Source: an uncultured Clostridia bacterium
GTDB taxonomy: Bacteria; Bacillota; Clostridia; Peptostreptococcales; Anaerovoracaceae
Assembly: GCA_937889655.1 (NCBI GenBank)
Contig: CALBZG010000141.1
Span: forward strand, 1-5,860
Length of the DNA: 5,860 nt
Direction: 5' to 3'
Shown here in pieces: positions 1 to 5,860 of this stretch; within the stretch, counting starts at the first letter, position 1, and each line of letters opens with the position of its first letter. The translations under genes and the position numbers were made by a program. Under the pieces are notes generated by a model. That model had not been told where the DNA came from. It saw only the letters and a list, made by a program, of their open reading frames with translations, and ran no database searches.

Positions 1-1
1 G

Positions 2-814
2 GATTATTCCATGAAGGTATTGACCGTCAGCGTGGGGATATCGGCCATCCCGTTTGCTGCAACATCCCTGAAAGAGCTGGTGGACAGTGCGGATATGGCT
101 GTTTTCCAGGTCAAGCGAAGCGGCAAAAATGCCATCGCCTTGAGCTCCGGAGGCGGAGAGCGGGGCAAGTCCACCACAGACATGGCGGCAGAAGTCCATA
201 AACAGGATATTTATTCCGGATACGCCTCCACGATATACGCTTTGGCGGCGGCTATAGACGCGAAGGATCATTATACCTTCAGCCATTCCAAGAACGTTGA
301 ATACTATGCTTCCGAACTGGGATATGCCTGCGGATTGAACGATGACTCTGTTGAGATCATCAGAGAAGCGGCGCTTCTCCACGACATCGGCAAGATCGGG
401 ATTTCCGAGAATATACTGAACAAGCCGGGCAGGCTGACTCAGGATGAGTTTGAAATCATGAAAAGCCATGTTGAAAACTCAGTTGGGATCATCCGCCATC
501 TGCCTTCACTGGATTATGTCATTCCTGCCGTCATCGGACATCACGAAAGATATGACGGTACGGGATATCCAAGAAGGATCTCCGGAGAGGACATCCCGCT
601 CTCGGCCCGCATACTCTGCATTGCCGACTCCTTCGATGCCATGATCTCGAGACGGCCTTACAAGGATCAATATACGGTTTTCTACGCCAAGCAGGAGCTC
701 CAACGCCAGGCAGGAAGGCAATTCGATCACAAGCTGGTGGGGCTGTTCCTGGAGTTGCTGGACAAGGGGCTTGTCATCCCGAGAGAAAGGGATTCCCAGG
801 AATTCGGCACATAA
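2..814 (+). CDS. GGDEF (C-terminal part) plus HD-GYP domain protein, cyclic-di-GMP phosphodiesterase, 5' partial
   Basis: The reading frame is open to the left edge (codons before the ATG at 11 read D-Y-S), so the gene starts outside the window and that ATG is internal. Numbering from it, residues 1-42 are the end of a GGDEF fold (TVSVGIS, then ADMAVFQVKRSGKN). The GGDEF signature itself is not visible, so cyclase activity cannot be judged. Residues about 66-255 form an HD-GYP domain with the whole expected metal-ligand set: H92, H124-D125 in LLHDIGKIGI, H153, H177-H178 in HHERYDGTGYP, and D206 in IADSFDAM. HD-GYP enzymes hydrolyse cyclic-di-GMP to pGpG or GMP, so this domain is probably active in the cytoplasm. 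Any sensor or membrane region would lie in the missing N-terminus. The C-terminal tail after residue 255 is short and unremarkable. A terminator follows 48 bp downstream, so the gene ends its transcription unit. Confidence 0.93.
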   Translation, partial: DYSMKVLTVSVGISAIPFAATSLKELVDSADMAVFQVKRSGKNAIALSSGGGERGKSTTDMAAEVHKQDIYSGYASTIYALAAAIDAKDHYTFSHSKNVEYYASELGYACGLNDDSVEIIREAALLHDIGKIGISENILNKPGRLTQDEFEIMKSHVENSVGIIRHLPSLDYVIPAVIGHHERYDGTGYPRRISGEDIPLSARILCIADSFDAMISRRPYKDQYTVFYAKQELQRQAGRQFDHKLVGLFLELLDKGLVIPRERDSQEFGT

Positions 815-850
815 AGGACAGAAAACAAAGATTGGTTCTTCAAACTTAAT

Positions 851-910
851 AAAACAATGATTCGCACCGGTACATGCTGCAAGCAGACGCCGGTGCGATT
901 TTCTTGTTTT
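851..910 (+). terminator. Rho-independent terminator after the HD-GYP gene
   Basis: A perfect 9-bp stem, TCGCACCGG (862-870) with CCGGTGCGA (890-898), encloses a 19-base loop that can form a small inner CTG/CAG helix. It is followed by the T-rich run TTTTCTTGTTTT (899-910). The flanks also pair: AAAACAA (851-857) is complementary to TTGTTTT (904-910). The hairpin therefore has an A-rich left side and a T-rich right side and could work in both directions. It sits 48 bp past the stop codon at 814, which is a normal place for the terminator of that gene. Confidence 0.85.
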
Positions 911-932
911 ACAACGAAGGCTAAGATATAAT
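904..932 (+). promoter_or_regulatory. Putative sigma-A type promoter for the aldehyde dehydrogenase operon
   Basis: A perfect -10 box TATAAT lies at 927-932. A weak -35 candidate TTGTTT (904-909, three of six consensus bases) lies 17 bp upstream. There is no TG extension before the -10. Transcription would start near 939-941, giving a leader of about 28 bases that contains little except the ribosome binding site. The -35 candidate falls inside the T-run of the preceding terminator. The -10 box is clear; the -35 box is an inference from spacing, and an activator may be needed. Confidence 0.6.
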
Positions 933-953
933 AGAAAAAAAGCTGTCTGAACC

Positions 954-963
954 GGAGGAGGAG
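954..963 (+). promoter_or_regulatory. Strong ribosome binding site of the aldehyde dehydrogenase gene
   Basis: The purine run GGAGGAGGAG ends 4 bases before the ATG at 968. It contains two overlapping GGAGG cores (954-958 and 957-961), leaving spacers of 9 or 6 bases. This fixes the start codon and suggests efficient translation. Confidence 0.85.
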
Positions 964-967
964 TATC

Positions 968-2380
968 ATGGAACAGGATGTCAACGAAAAAAGCAAACAG
1001 TACGTGGGCGAATATATTGCCAGAGCAAAAGCTGCCCAATCCGAATTTGAAAAACTCAGCCAGGAAGAAGTTGACAGGGCGGTATGCGCCATCGGCAAGG
1101 TCATTTACGATAATGCTGAATATTTGGCCAGAATTGCCGTTGAAGAAACAGGCATGGGGAACTGGGAAGACAAGACCGCAAAAAATAAAAGTAAGGCGCG
1201 GATCATTTGGAACAGCCTGAAAGGGAAAAAATCCAGGGGAATATTGGATCGGGATCCGGCTACCGGTATTACCAGGGTTGCTAAACCGATGGGAGTAGTG
1301 GCTGCCATCACACCGAGCACCAATCCCATTGTTACGCCTATGAGCAATGCGATGTTCGCGCTAAAATGCGGAAATGCCATCATCATCACTCCACACCACA
1401 AAGCGGTCAAGTGCAGCACAAAAACTGTGGAGCTCATGAACGCAGAATTGAAAAAGCTCGGCATGCCTGAAAATCTTGTTCAGATCCTTCAGGAACATTC
1501 CAGGGAAAATACAAAGAACCTCATAGCGGACTGCGATGTAGTGATCGCTACAGGAGGCATGGGGATGGTGAAGGCTGCGTATAGTTCCGGCAGACCGGCG
1601 CTGGGCGTCGGAGCGGGAAATGTTCAGTGCATCATCGACCGGGGAGCCGATTACAAGGAAGCAGTACCGAAAATAATTACCGGCAGAGGGTTCGACAACG
1701 GCATCATCTGCTCAGGAGAACAGAGTGTGATTTGCCCTTCTGATGATTTTGATGAGATCATGTCGGAATTCGAAAAGAACGGATGCTATATCGTCAGAGA
1801 ATCGAAAGACAGAGATTCTCTTCGAAACGCCATTTTTCAAGAAGGTGCCATGAACAGCAAAGCAGTGGGACAGGCAGCGCATATCATCGGCAGACTGTCA
1901 GGGATGGATGTTCCGGAAGGCACCCGCGTCATCGTCGTCGAGGCCGAGGGGCCTGGCGATATGGACGTGCTTTCCAAAGAAAAAATATGCCCGGTCTTAG
2001 CTGCTTATCGATATAAGGATTTTAAGGAAGCCGTAGAAATCGCGAGATTAAATCTTGAAAAAGAAGGCAAGGGCCATAGCGTTTCTATTCATTCCGAGAA
2101 CATAGAAAATATTGAATACGCCGGAGAGATCCTCAGTGTTTCAAGATTCGTCATCAATCAGGTCTGCGCATCCAGTGCCGGCGGGAGTTTCTACAACGGA
2201 CTCAATCCAACGAACACGCTGGGCTGCGGCTCCTGGGGCCATAATTCGATTTCAGAAAATCTGACCTATACCCACCTTATGAATATTTCCAGAATTGCTT
2301 ACTTCATGCCCGAGAACCACGTGCCGACGGATGAGGAACTCTGGGAGCTCGAATCCGGGAGAACAGGCCGCGATGAATGA
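968..2380 (+). CDS. CoA-acylating aldehyde dehydrogenase, SucD-like (possible succinate-semialdehyde dehydrogenase)
   Basis: The 470-residue product is a stand-alone acylating aldehyde dehydrogenase, which interconverts an acyl-CoA and an aldehyde using NAD(P)H in the cytoplasm. The nucleotide-binding region (about 105-215) includes VVAAITPSTNP, DVVIATGGMGMVKAAYSSGRPALGVG in two conserved blocks, and GAGN. The catalytic thiol is C248 in GFDNGIICSGEQS. Conserved blocks KEKICPVL (337-344) and LGCGSWGHNSISENLTY (418-434) follow. Length and C-terminal sequence resemble Clostridium kluyveri SucD, as I recall it, more than the N-terminal half of AdhE; no alcohol dehydrogenase domain is attached. 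The physiological substrate is not proven: succinyl-CoA/succinate semialdehyde is the best guess, with acetyl-CoA or butyryl-CoA as alternatives. Departures from the usual family blocks are TPHHKA (141-146) where HPxA is common, and VCASSAGG (399-406). The strong ribosome binding site supports the start. The stop overlaps the next gene by 8 bp. Confidence 0.92.
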   Translation: MEQDVNEKSKQYVGEYIARAKAAQSEFEKLSQEEVDRAVCAIGKVIYDNAEYLARIAVEETGMGNWEDKTAKNKSKARIIWNSLKGKKSRGILDRDPATGITRVAKPMGVVAAITPSTNPIVTPMSNAMFALKCGNAIIITPHHKAVKCSTKTVELMNAELKKLGMPENLVQILQEHSRENTKNLIADCDVVIATGGMGMVKAAYSSGRPALGVGAGNVQCIIDRGADYKEAVPKIITGRGFDNGIICSGEQSVICPSDDFDEIMSEFEKNGCYIVRESKDRDSLRNAIFQEGAMNSKAVGQAAHIIGRLSGMDVPEGTRVIVVEAEGPGDMDVLSKEKICPVLAAYRYKDFKEAVEIARLNLEKEGKGHSVSIHSENIENIEYAGEILSVSRFVINQVCASSAGGSFYNGLNPTNTLGCGSWGHNSISENLTYTHLMNISRIAYFMPENHVPTDEELWELESGRTGRDE

Positions 2381-2408
2381 CGAAATGAATGATGTAATGA
2401 ATAATGTA
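2373..2408 (+). repeat. Three imperfect 12-bp tandem repeats at the start of the HutD/Ves-like gene
   Basis: Three consecutive 12-base units, ATGAATGACGAA, ATGAATGATGTA and ATGAATAATGTA, encode MNDE, MNDV and MNNV. Each unit begins with an in-frame ATG (2373, 2385, 2397), so the gene has three possible starts in a row. The repeats lie before the conserved domain. Confidence 0.75.
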
Positions 2409-3521
2409 ACGATTAAAACATATCAAGTCGATGATATCATCCCAAGGCCATGGTCTGGAGGAAAGACCCGTGAACTGGCCATCTTCCCGGAAGGAGCTTC
2501 TTATCCGGAACGGGATTTTATCTGGAGGCTCAGCTCCGCTGATATCGAGCTGGAAGAATCCGATTTTACGGCTCTGCCCGATTACGACCGGACATTGATG
2601 GTGCTATCCGGAGAACTGGTGATGTCTTATGATGGGAAGCGGTCGGTGCGATTGAAAGAGCTGGAGCAGGATTCCTTTGATGGCGGGTGCGCGGTCAAAA
2701 GCTTCGGCAAGGTCACAGATTATAACCTCATGGTGCGGAAGGGCAATACCGGCATATTAGAATCTCTGCAGTTGTCTGAGGAAAGGACCGATTACAAAAT
2801 TCCGGAATCCTTTTTAAACGAAAGATCCAACGCTGTTAGCGATTGCTATTATTGTCATAAAGGCTATGCTGTGATTTCTGCAGGGGATGAGACTGTGATG
2901 CTTAGGGAAGGCAGCCAGCTGGTCATAACCAGACCGGCAGCACTTTCGATAAGAGTGGGGATCATGGGCAGCGGCGTGACGGTCCGGGCGCTGATCGCTT
3001 TCTTCGATGAAACATTGGAAGAAATGGAAGAAGAAATACCTGCGGCCGGAGTATCGGCGGAGGACGTCAAGGCGGCTTACCTCATTGCTTTCAGCAACTT
3101 CAGAGGATCACGGCACCTATTCAGAAGCCTCAAAAACATCTGGTATGACAAAGCGCTACAAAAGGGCATAAACAGACTTGAAAGAGCCTATATACCAATG
3201 ATCCTGTACATCGCAGGATTGTTCGCAGCGGTATATTGGGCCGGGAATACCTGGGGCCAGGATAAGATCGGCTGGGCTATGCTCCTGTGGACTCTTCTGG
3301 ATGTCGGCATCCTTACACCGGCTTTATTCCTCCTGGTCCTTCCCAAGCCGATCAGGAAACACATGAAATGCATCGATGCTCTAAGCCCTGCCGAGCGAAG
3401 GATTTATGAAGCCGAAAAAGACAAGAATCCCCGAATCGAAAAAGTGCTCAAAAGATATCGGATCACCGGAAGAAACTGCGGTGACGAGTTCAAAGGAAGA
3501 GATTATAAAAGCTTCAAATAG
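2373..3521 (+). CDS. HutD/Ves-family bicupin domain fused to a two-helix membrane C-terminus
   Basis: The 382-residue product has two parts. Residues about 13-212 match the HutD/Ves family: RPWSGGKTREL (25-35), FIWRLSSADIE (49-59), DYDRTLMVLSGEL (70-82), DSFDGG (100-105) and TDYNLMVRKG (115-124), followed by a second barrel-like half ending near ALIAFFDE. HutD-type proteins are non-enzymatic bicupins; in Pseudomonas HutD is proposed to limit hut operon expression, but no histidine-utilisation gene is visible here. After an acidic linker (212-222) and a helical stretch come two likely membrane helices, about 273-291 and 298-324, then a charged tail rich in K, R and E. I do not recognise this tail. 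The ATG at 2373 is preferred because it overlaps the dehydrogenase stop by 8 bp, has a weak GGGAGA (2357-2362) upstream, and the homology begins just after it. An in-frame TTG at 2295 would add 26 residues unlike the family. A ligand-sensing membrane protein is an inference. Confidence 0.82.
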   Translation: MNDEMNDVMNNVTIKTYQVDDIIPRPWSGGKTRELAIFPEGASYPERDFIWRLSSADIELEESDFTALPDYDRTLMVLSGELVMSYDGKRSVRLKELEQDSFDGGCAVKSFGKVTDYNLMVRKGNTGILESLQLSEERTDYKIPESFLNERSNAVSDCYYCHKGYAVISAGDETVMLREGSQLVITRPAALSIRVGIMGSGVTVRALIAFFDETLEEMEEEIPAAGVSAEDVKAAYLIAFSNFRGSRHLFRSLKNIWYDKALQKGINRLERAYIPMILYIAGLFAAVYWAGNTWGQDKIGWAMLLWTLLDVGILTPALFLLVLPKPIRKHMKCIDALSPAERRIYEAEKDKNPRIEKVLKRYRITGRNCGDEFKGRDYKSFK

Positions 3522-3527
3522 CCGGCA

Positions 3528-5369
3528 TCAAAACTGGCTCTCATATAATGCTGCGTAAAAACCATTTTTAGCTATCAGCTCTTCATGGGTCCCTGTTTCC
3601 ACTATATCGCCTTCATTGATCACAAGGATCACGTCGGCATCCCGGATCGTAGACAGCCGATGAGCAATGATAAAACAGGTCCGGCCTGACATCAATCCCG
3701 TCATTGCCTTCTGGATCTGGACTTCTGTCCTGGTGTCCACAGAGCTTGTGGCTTCATCGAGGATCAGCACCGGGGAATCAGCTAGAAATGCCCGGGATAT
3801 GGTAAGCAGCTGCTTTTGCCCTTGAGAAATATTGGAAGCGTCCTCATTGATCAGCATTTCATAACCGCCGGGCTGGGTTTTGATGAAATGGTGTATATGG
3901 GCAGCCTTGGCCGCCTCCATCACTTCACAGTCCTCCGCATCTCCACGTCCGTACCGGATATTCTCCATAACGGTGCCGTTGAACAGCCAATTGTCCTGCA
4001 ATACCATACTGAAGACATCTCTCAAATCTTTTCTGGAATACTCCTTGATGTCCGTTCCATCGATCAGGATCCTTCCTGAATTCAGCTCATAGAAACGCAT
4101 CAGAAGCTTTACGAGGGTGGTTTTTCCTGCACCTGTCGGGCCTACGATGGCGACCCGCTGACCGGGCCTGGCAACAAAATTGAAATCCTTGATCAAGAGC
4201 CCTTCGCCGGTTGCCGGATCCACTTTGTATCCGAAGCTGACATGCTCAAAGGCTATTTCCCCTCGTACAGAATCAATATCCAGCGGCTTCGGACTGGCGC
4301 TTTCTTCAGTCTCCTCTTTTTCGTTCAGCAGTTCAAAGACCCTTTCGGCAGCTGCTGCAGTGGACTGGAGTATATTGGCGATATTCGCAACTTGGGCCAC
4401 AGGCTGATTAAAGGTCCTGACATATTGGATAAATGCCTGTATATTACCGATAGAAACAGAGCCTTTGACAGCAAGATAGCCGCCGACGACGCATACAAAA
4501 ACGAAAGCCAGATTGCCGATGAAATTGGTAATGGGCATCATGGTACCCGAAAGAAACTGGGATCGCTCCGAGGCAGCTGCCAGCTTTCCGTTGAGCTCTT
4601 CAAATTTTTTCCGTGATTGCGCCTCACCATTGAAGGCCTTGACGATGACATGGCCGGAGAACATTTCTTCGATATGACCATTGACCTCTCCGAGGAATTT
4701 CTGCTGATCCTTGAAATACCCCTGGGAGCGTTTGACGATCATCCGGATCGACAGCATGGAAAGAGGCAGTATGAATAAGGCGACAATAGTCATGACAACA
4801 CTGATGTAGAGCATGAGCGCCAGCACTCCTGCGATCGTGACGATGCTTGTGACCATCTGAGCCAGGGATTGATTCATCGTGGTGTTGATGGTGTCGATGT
4901 CGTTCGTCACTCTGGAAATAATTTCACCGTGGGTTTTCGTGTCGAAATAATTCAGAGGAAGCCGGTCCAGCTTCGCAGATACCTCTTTACGGAGACGGTA
5001 GGTCATTTGCTGAGCAACATTTGCCATGATCAAACCAAGACCCCAGGAACAAGCTGTCGAAGCAAGATAGATAACCACCAGAATGCCCAGAAGCTTCTGC
5101 AATTGGATGAAATCGATGCTCGAGCCGCCGGTTACGCTGACGGCGACCACATCCGTTGCCATTCCTAATATCATCGGAGACACTACAGATGATACAACTG
5201 AAAGCACAGAAAGCAAAGTCGCAAAAAGGATCGGCACTTTGAAAGGCGCGACATAACGGACCAAGGCCTTCATGGTGGATTTGAAATTTTTTGCCTTTTC
5301 TCCCGGCATCATATGGATACCTGGGCCTCCAACAGGGCCTTTGGATGGTTTTATTCTAGGACCTGCCAT
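3528..5369 (-). CDS. ABC exporter half-transporter with fused permease and ATPase (TM288-like subunit with consensus catalytic residues)
   Basis: This 613-residue protein is a type IV ABC exporter subunit. A Gly/Pro/Lys-rich cytoplasmic N-terminus (1-30) precedes six membrane helices (about 43-72, 92-117, 168-188, 189-209, 278-300, 306-328) and an ATPase domain (about 370-613). Visible motifs are Walker A GPTGAGKTT (410-418), Q-loop Q458, signature ISQGQ (514-518, not the usual LSGGQ), Walker B VLILDE with catalytic E539, D-loop SSVD (542-545) and switch H570 in IAHRLSTI. Having E and H but a non-canonical signature is typical of the TM288-like half of heterodimeric exporters, so it should pair with the product of the overlapping upstream gene. 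Substrates of such pairs are usually drugs or lipophilic compounds; none can be named here. The start overlaps the upstream gene by 14 bp and has a strong ribosome binding site. The gene converges on the HutD/Ves-like gene with a 6-bp gap. Confidence 0.95.
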   Translation of the reverse strand: MAGPRIKPSKGPVGGPGIHMMPGEKAKNFKSTMKALVRYVAPFKVPILFATLLSVLSVVSSVVSPMILGMATDVVAVSVTGGSSIDFIQLQKLLGILVVIYLASTACSWGLGLIMANVAQQMTYRLRKEVSAKLDRLPLNYFDTKTHGEIISRVTNDIDTINTTMNQSLAQMVTSIVTIAGVLALMLYISVVMTIVALFILPLSMLSIRMIVKRSQGYFKDQQKFLGEVNGHIEEMFSGHVIVKAFNGEAQSRKKFEELNGKLAAASERSQFLSGTMMPITNFIGNLAFVFVCVVGGYLAVKGSVSIGNIQAFIQYVRTFNQPVAQVANIANILQSTAAAAERVFELLNEKEETEESASPKPLDIDSVRGEIAFEHVSFGYKVDPATGEGLLIKDFNFVARPGQRVAIVGPTGAGKTTLVKLLMRFYELNSGRILIDGTDIKEYSRKDLRDVFSMVLQDNWLFNGTVMENIRYGRGDAEDCEVMEAAKAAHIHHFIKTQPGGYEMLINEDASNISQGQKQLLTISRAFLADSPVLILDEATSSVDTRTEVQIQKAMTGLMSGRTCFIIAHRLSTIRDADVILVINEGDIVETGTHEELIAKNGFYAALYESQF

Positions 5370-5860
5370 CTTGACAACCTCCTTTCAATCGGAGTCCAGC
5401 CAGCTCTTCCGGATCAAGCTGGGATGCTGCCAGCTCCACATACACGCTGCAGCCCCTGAGCAATTCCTGATGAGTGCCAATACCTACCAGACGTCCCTCG
5501 TCCATGACGAGGATCTGCCGGGCCTGCTTGATGGTACTGATTCGCTGAGCCACAATGAAGACTGTGCTGGCTTCGGCCTCGGCCTGAAAAGCGGATCTCA
5601 GAGCGGCTTCTGTCTGAAAATCAAGAGCGGAAAAGCTGTCGTCGAATATATAGATCGGTGTTTTTCTGGCCAGGGCTCTGGCTATAGAAAGCCTTTGCTT
5701 CTGACCGCCGGACACATTAGTGCCACCCTGGGAAATCGCATCGTCGAAGCCGTCCGGCTTGGCTGTTATGAATCCGGAAGCCTGAGCGATCTCAGCGGCC
5801 CGGACAATTTCTTCATCGGAAAGATCCTCTGATCCGTAACGCAAATTGGATCCGATCGTT
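5356..5860 (-). CDS. ABC exporter half-transporter, C-terminal part of ATPase domain (TM287-like subunit with degenerate ATP site), 5' partial
   Basis: The frame is open to the right edge. The first visible residues, TIGSN-LRYG, are the family block just after the Q-loop, so an apparent TTG start at 5844 is internal. The permease domain, Walker A and Q-loop lie outside the window. The visible part has a canonical signature VSGGQKQ (within 5695-5715), Walker B IYIFDD (5638-5655) with Asp where the catalytic Glu is expected, D-loop SALD, and AQRIST with Gln (5545-5547) replacing the switch histidine. These changes mark the degenerate-site half of a heterodimeric exporter such as TM287/288, which complements the subunit encoded at 3528-5369. 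The short tail after the last ATPase helix ends with a TAG stop that overlaps the next gene by 14 bp, indicating translational coupling. The promoter of this operon must lie to the right of the window. Confidence 0.94.
   Translation of the reverse strand, partial: TIGSNLRYGSEDLSDEEIVRAAEIAQASGFITAKPDGFDDAISQGGTNVSGGQKQRLSIARALARKTPIYIFDDSFSALDFQTEAALRSAFQAEAEASTVFIVAQRISTIKQARQILVMDEGRLVGIGTHQELLRGCSVYVELAASQLDPEELAGLRLKGGCQDGRS
5377..5385 (-). promoter_or_regulatory. Strong ribosome binding site of the downstream ABC exporter gene
   Basis: On the minus strand AAAGGAGGT lies 7 bases before the ATG at 5369, a near-perfect Shine-Dalgarno at normal spacing. It is embedded in the last codons of the upstream ABC gene, which continues past it to 5356. 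The second subunit therefore has its own strong initiation site within a translated region, which would help balanced production of the two halves. Confidence 0.85.

Noticed and set aside
815..967. The intergenic leader was examined for a riboswitch or small RNA.
   Set aside because: After the terminator only about 28 bases of leader remain before the start codon, too short for a riboswitch, and no known aptamer-like conserved sequence was seen.
2295..2372. An in-frame TTG at 2295 could extend the HutD/Ves-like protein by 26 residues.
   Set aside because: The extension lies fully within the dehydrogenase coding region, has no ribosome binding site I can see, and encodes a Ser/Arg/Pro-rich stretch unlike the family. 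The ATG at 2373 fits better.
3556..3570. Inverted repeat TAAAAA-CCA-TTTTTA near the end of the ABC gene, considered as a terminator.
   Set aside because: The stem is only A-T pairs, the loop is three bases, and no T-run follows in either direction. It encodes conserved-looking C-terminal residues, so it is probably chance.
5272..5832. A 186-codon open frame on the plus strand opposite both ABC exporter genes.
   Set aside because: It lies antisense to sequence with clear ABC ATPase motifs and its translation shows no recognisable domain. Other long antisense frames, such as 506-1039 and 4242-4616, were rejected for the same reason.
1..5860. Searched for CRISPR repeats, transposon ends, phage genes and toxin or defence gene pairs.
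   Set aside because: No spaced direct repeats, transposase motifs, terminal inverted repeats or defence domains were found. Nearly all bases are explained by five coding regions of known families.

Overview
The window looks like chromosomal DNA from an anaerobic, clostridia-type Firmicute. This is an inference from strong GGAGG-type ribosome binding sites, moderate GC content, an acylating aldehyde dehydrogenase that resembles clostridial SucD, a GGDEF/HD-GYP cyclic-di-GMP protein and a heterodimeric ABC exporter pair. No rRNA, tRNA, CRISPR array, insertion sequence, phage or plasmid gene was seen.

Layout. (1) Bases 1-814, plus strand: the 3' part of a signalling gene. It holds the tail of a GGDEF domain followed by a complete HD-GYP phosphodiesterase domain; the start lies left of the window. 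(2) Bases 815-967: a short intergenic stretch with a Rho-independent terminator for that gene, then a TATAAT promoter and a very strong Shine-Dalgarno for the next operon. (3) Bases 968-3521, plus strand: a two-gene operon. A CoA-acylating aldehyde dehydrogenase overlaps by 8 bp with a gene whose product joins a HutD/Ves-type bicupin domain to a two-helix membrane tail. (4) Bases 3528-5860, minus strand: two overlapping ABC exporter half-transporter genes, convergent with region 3. The promoter-distal gene is complete and the promoter-proximal one is cut by the right edge.

The three transcription units do different jobs: second-messenger turnover, an acyl-CoA/aldehyde redox step with an attached sensor-like membrane protein, and export of a hydrophobic or drug-like substrate. 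The exporter halves show the split ATP-site pattern of TM287/288-type heterodimers: one half has a degenerate Walker B and H-loop but a canonical signature, and the other has the reverse. The least familiar item is the HutD/Ves-membrane fusion and its tight coupling to the dehydrogenase. The rest matches known families.
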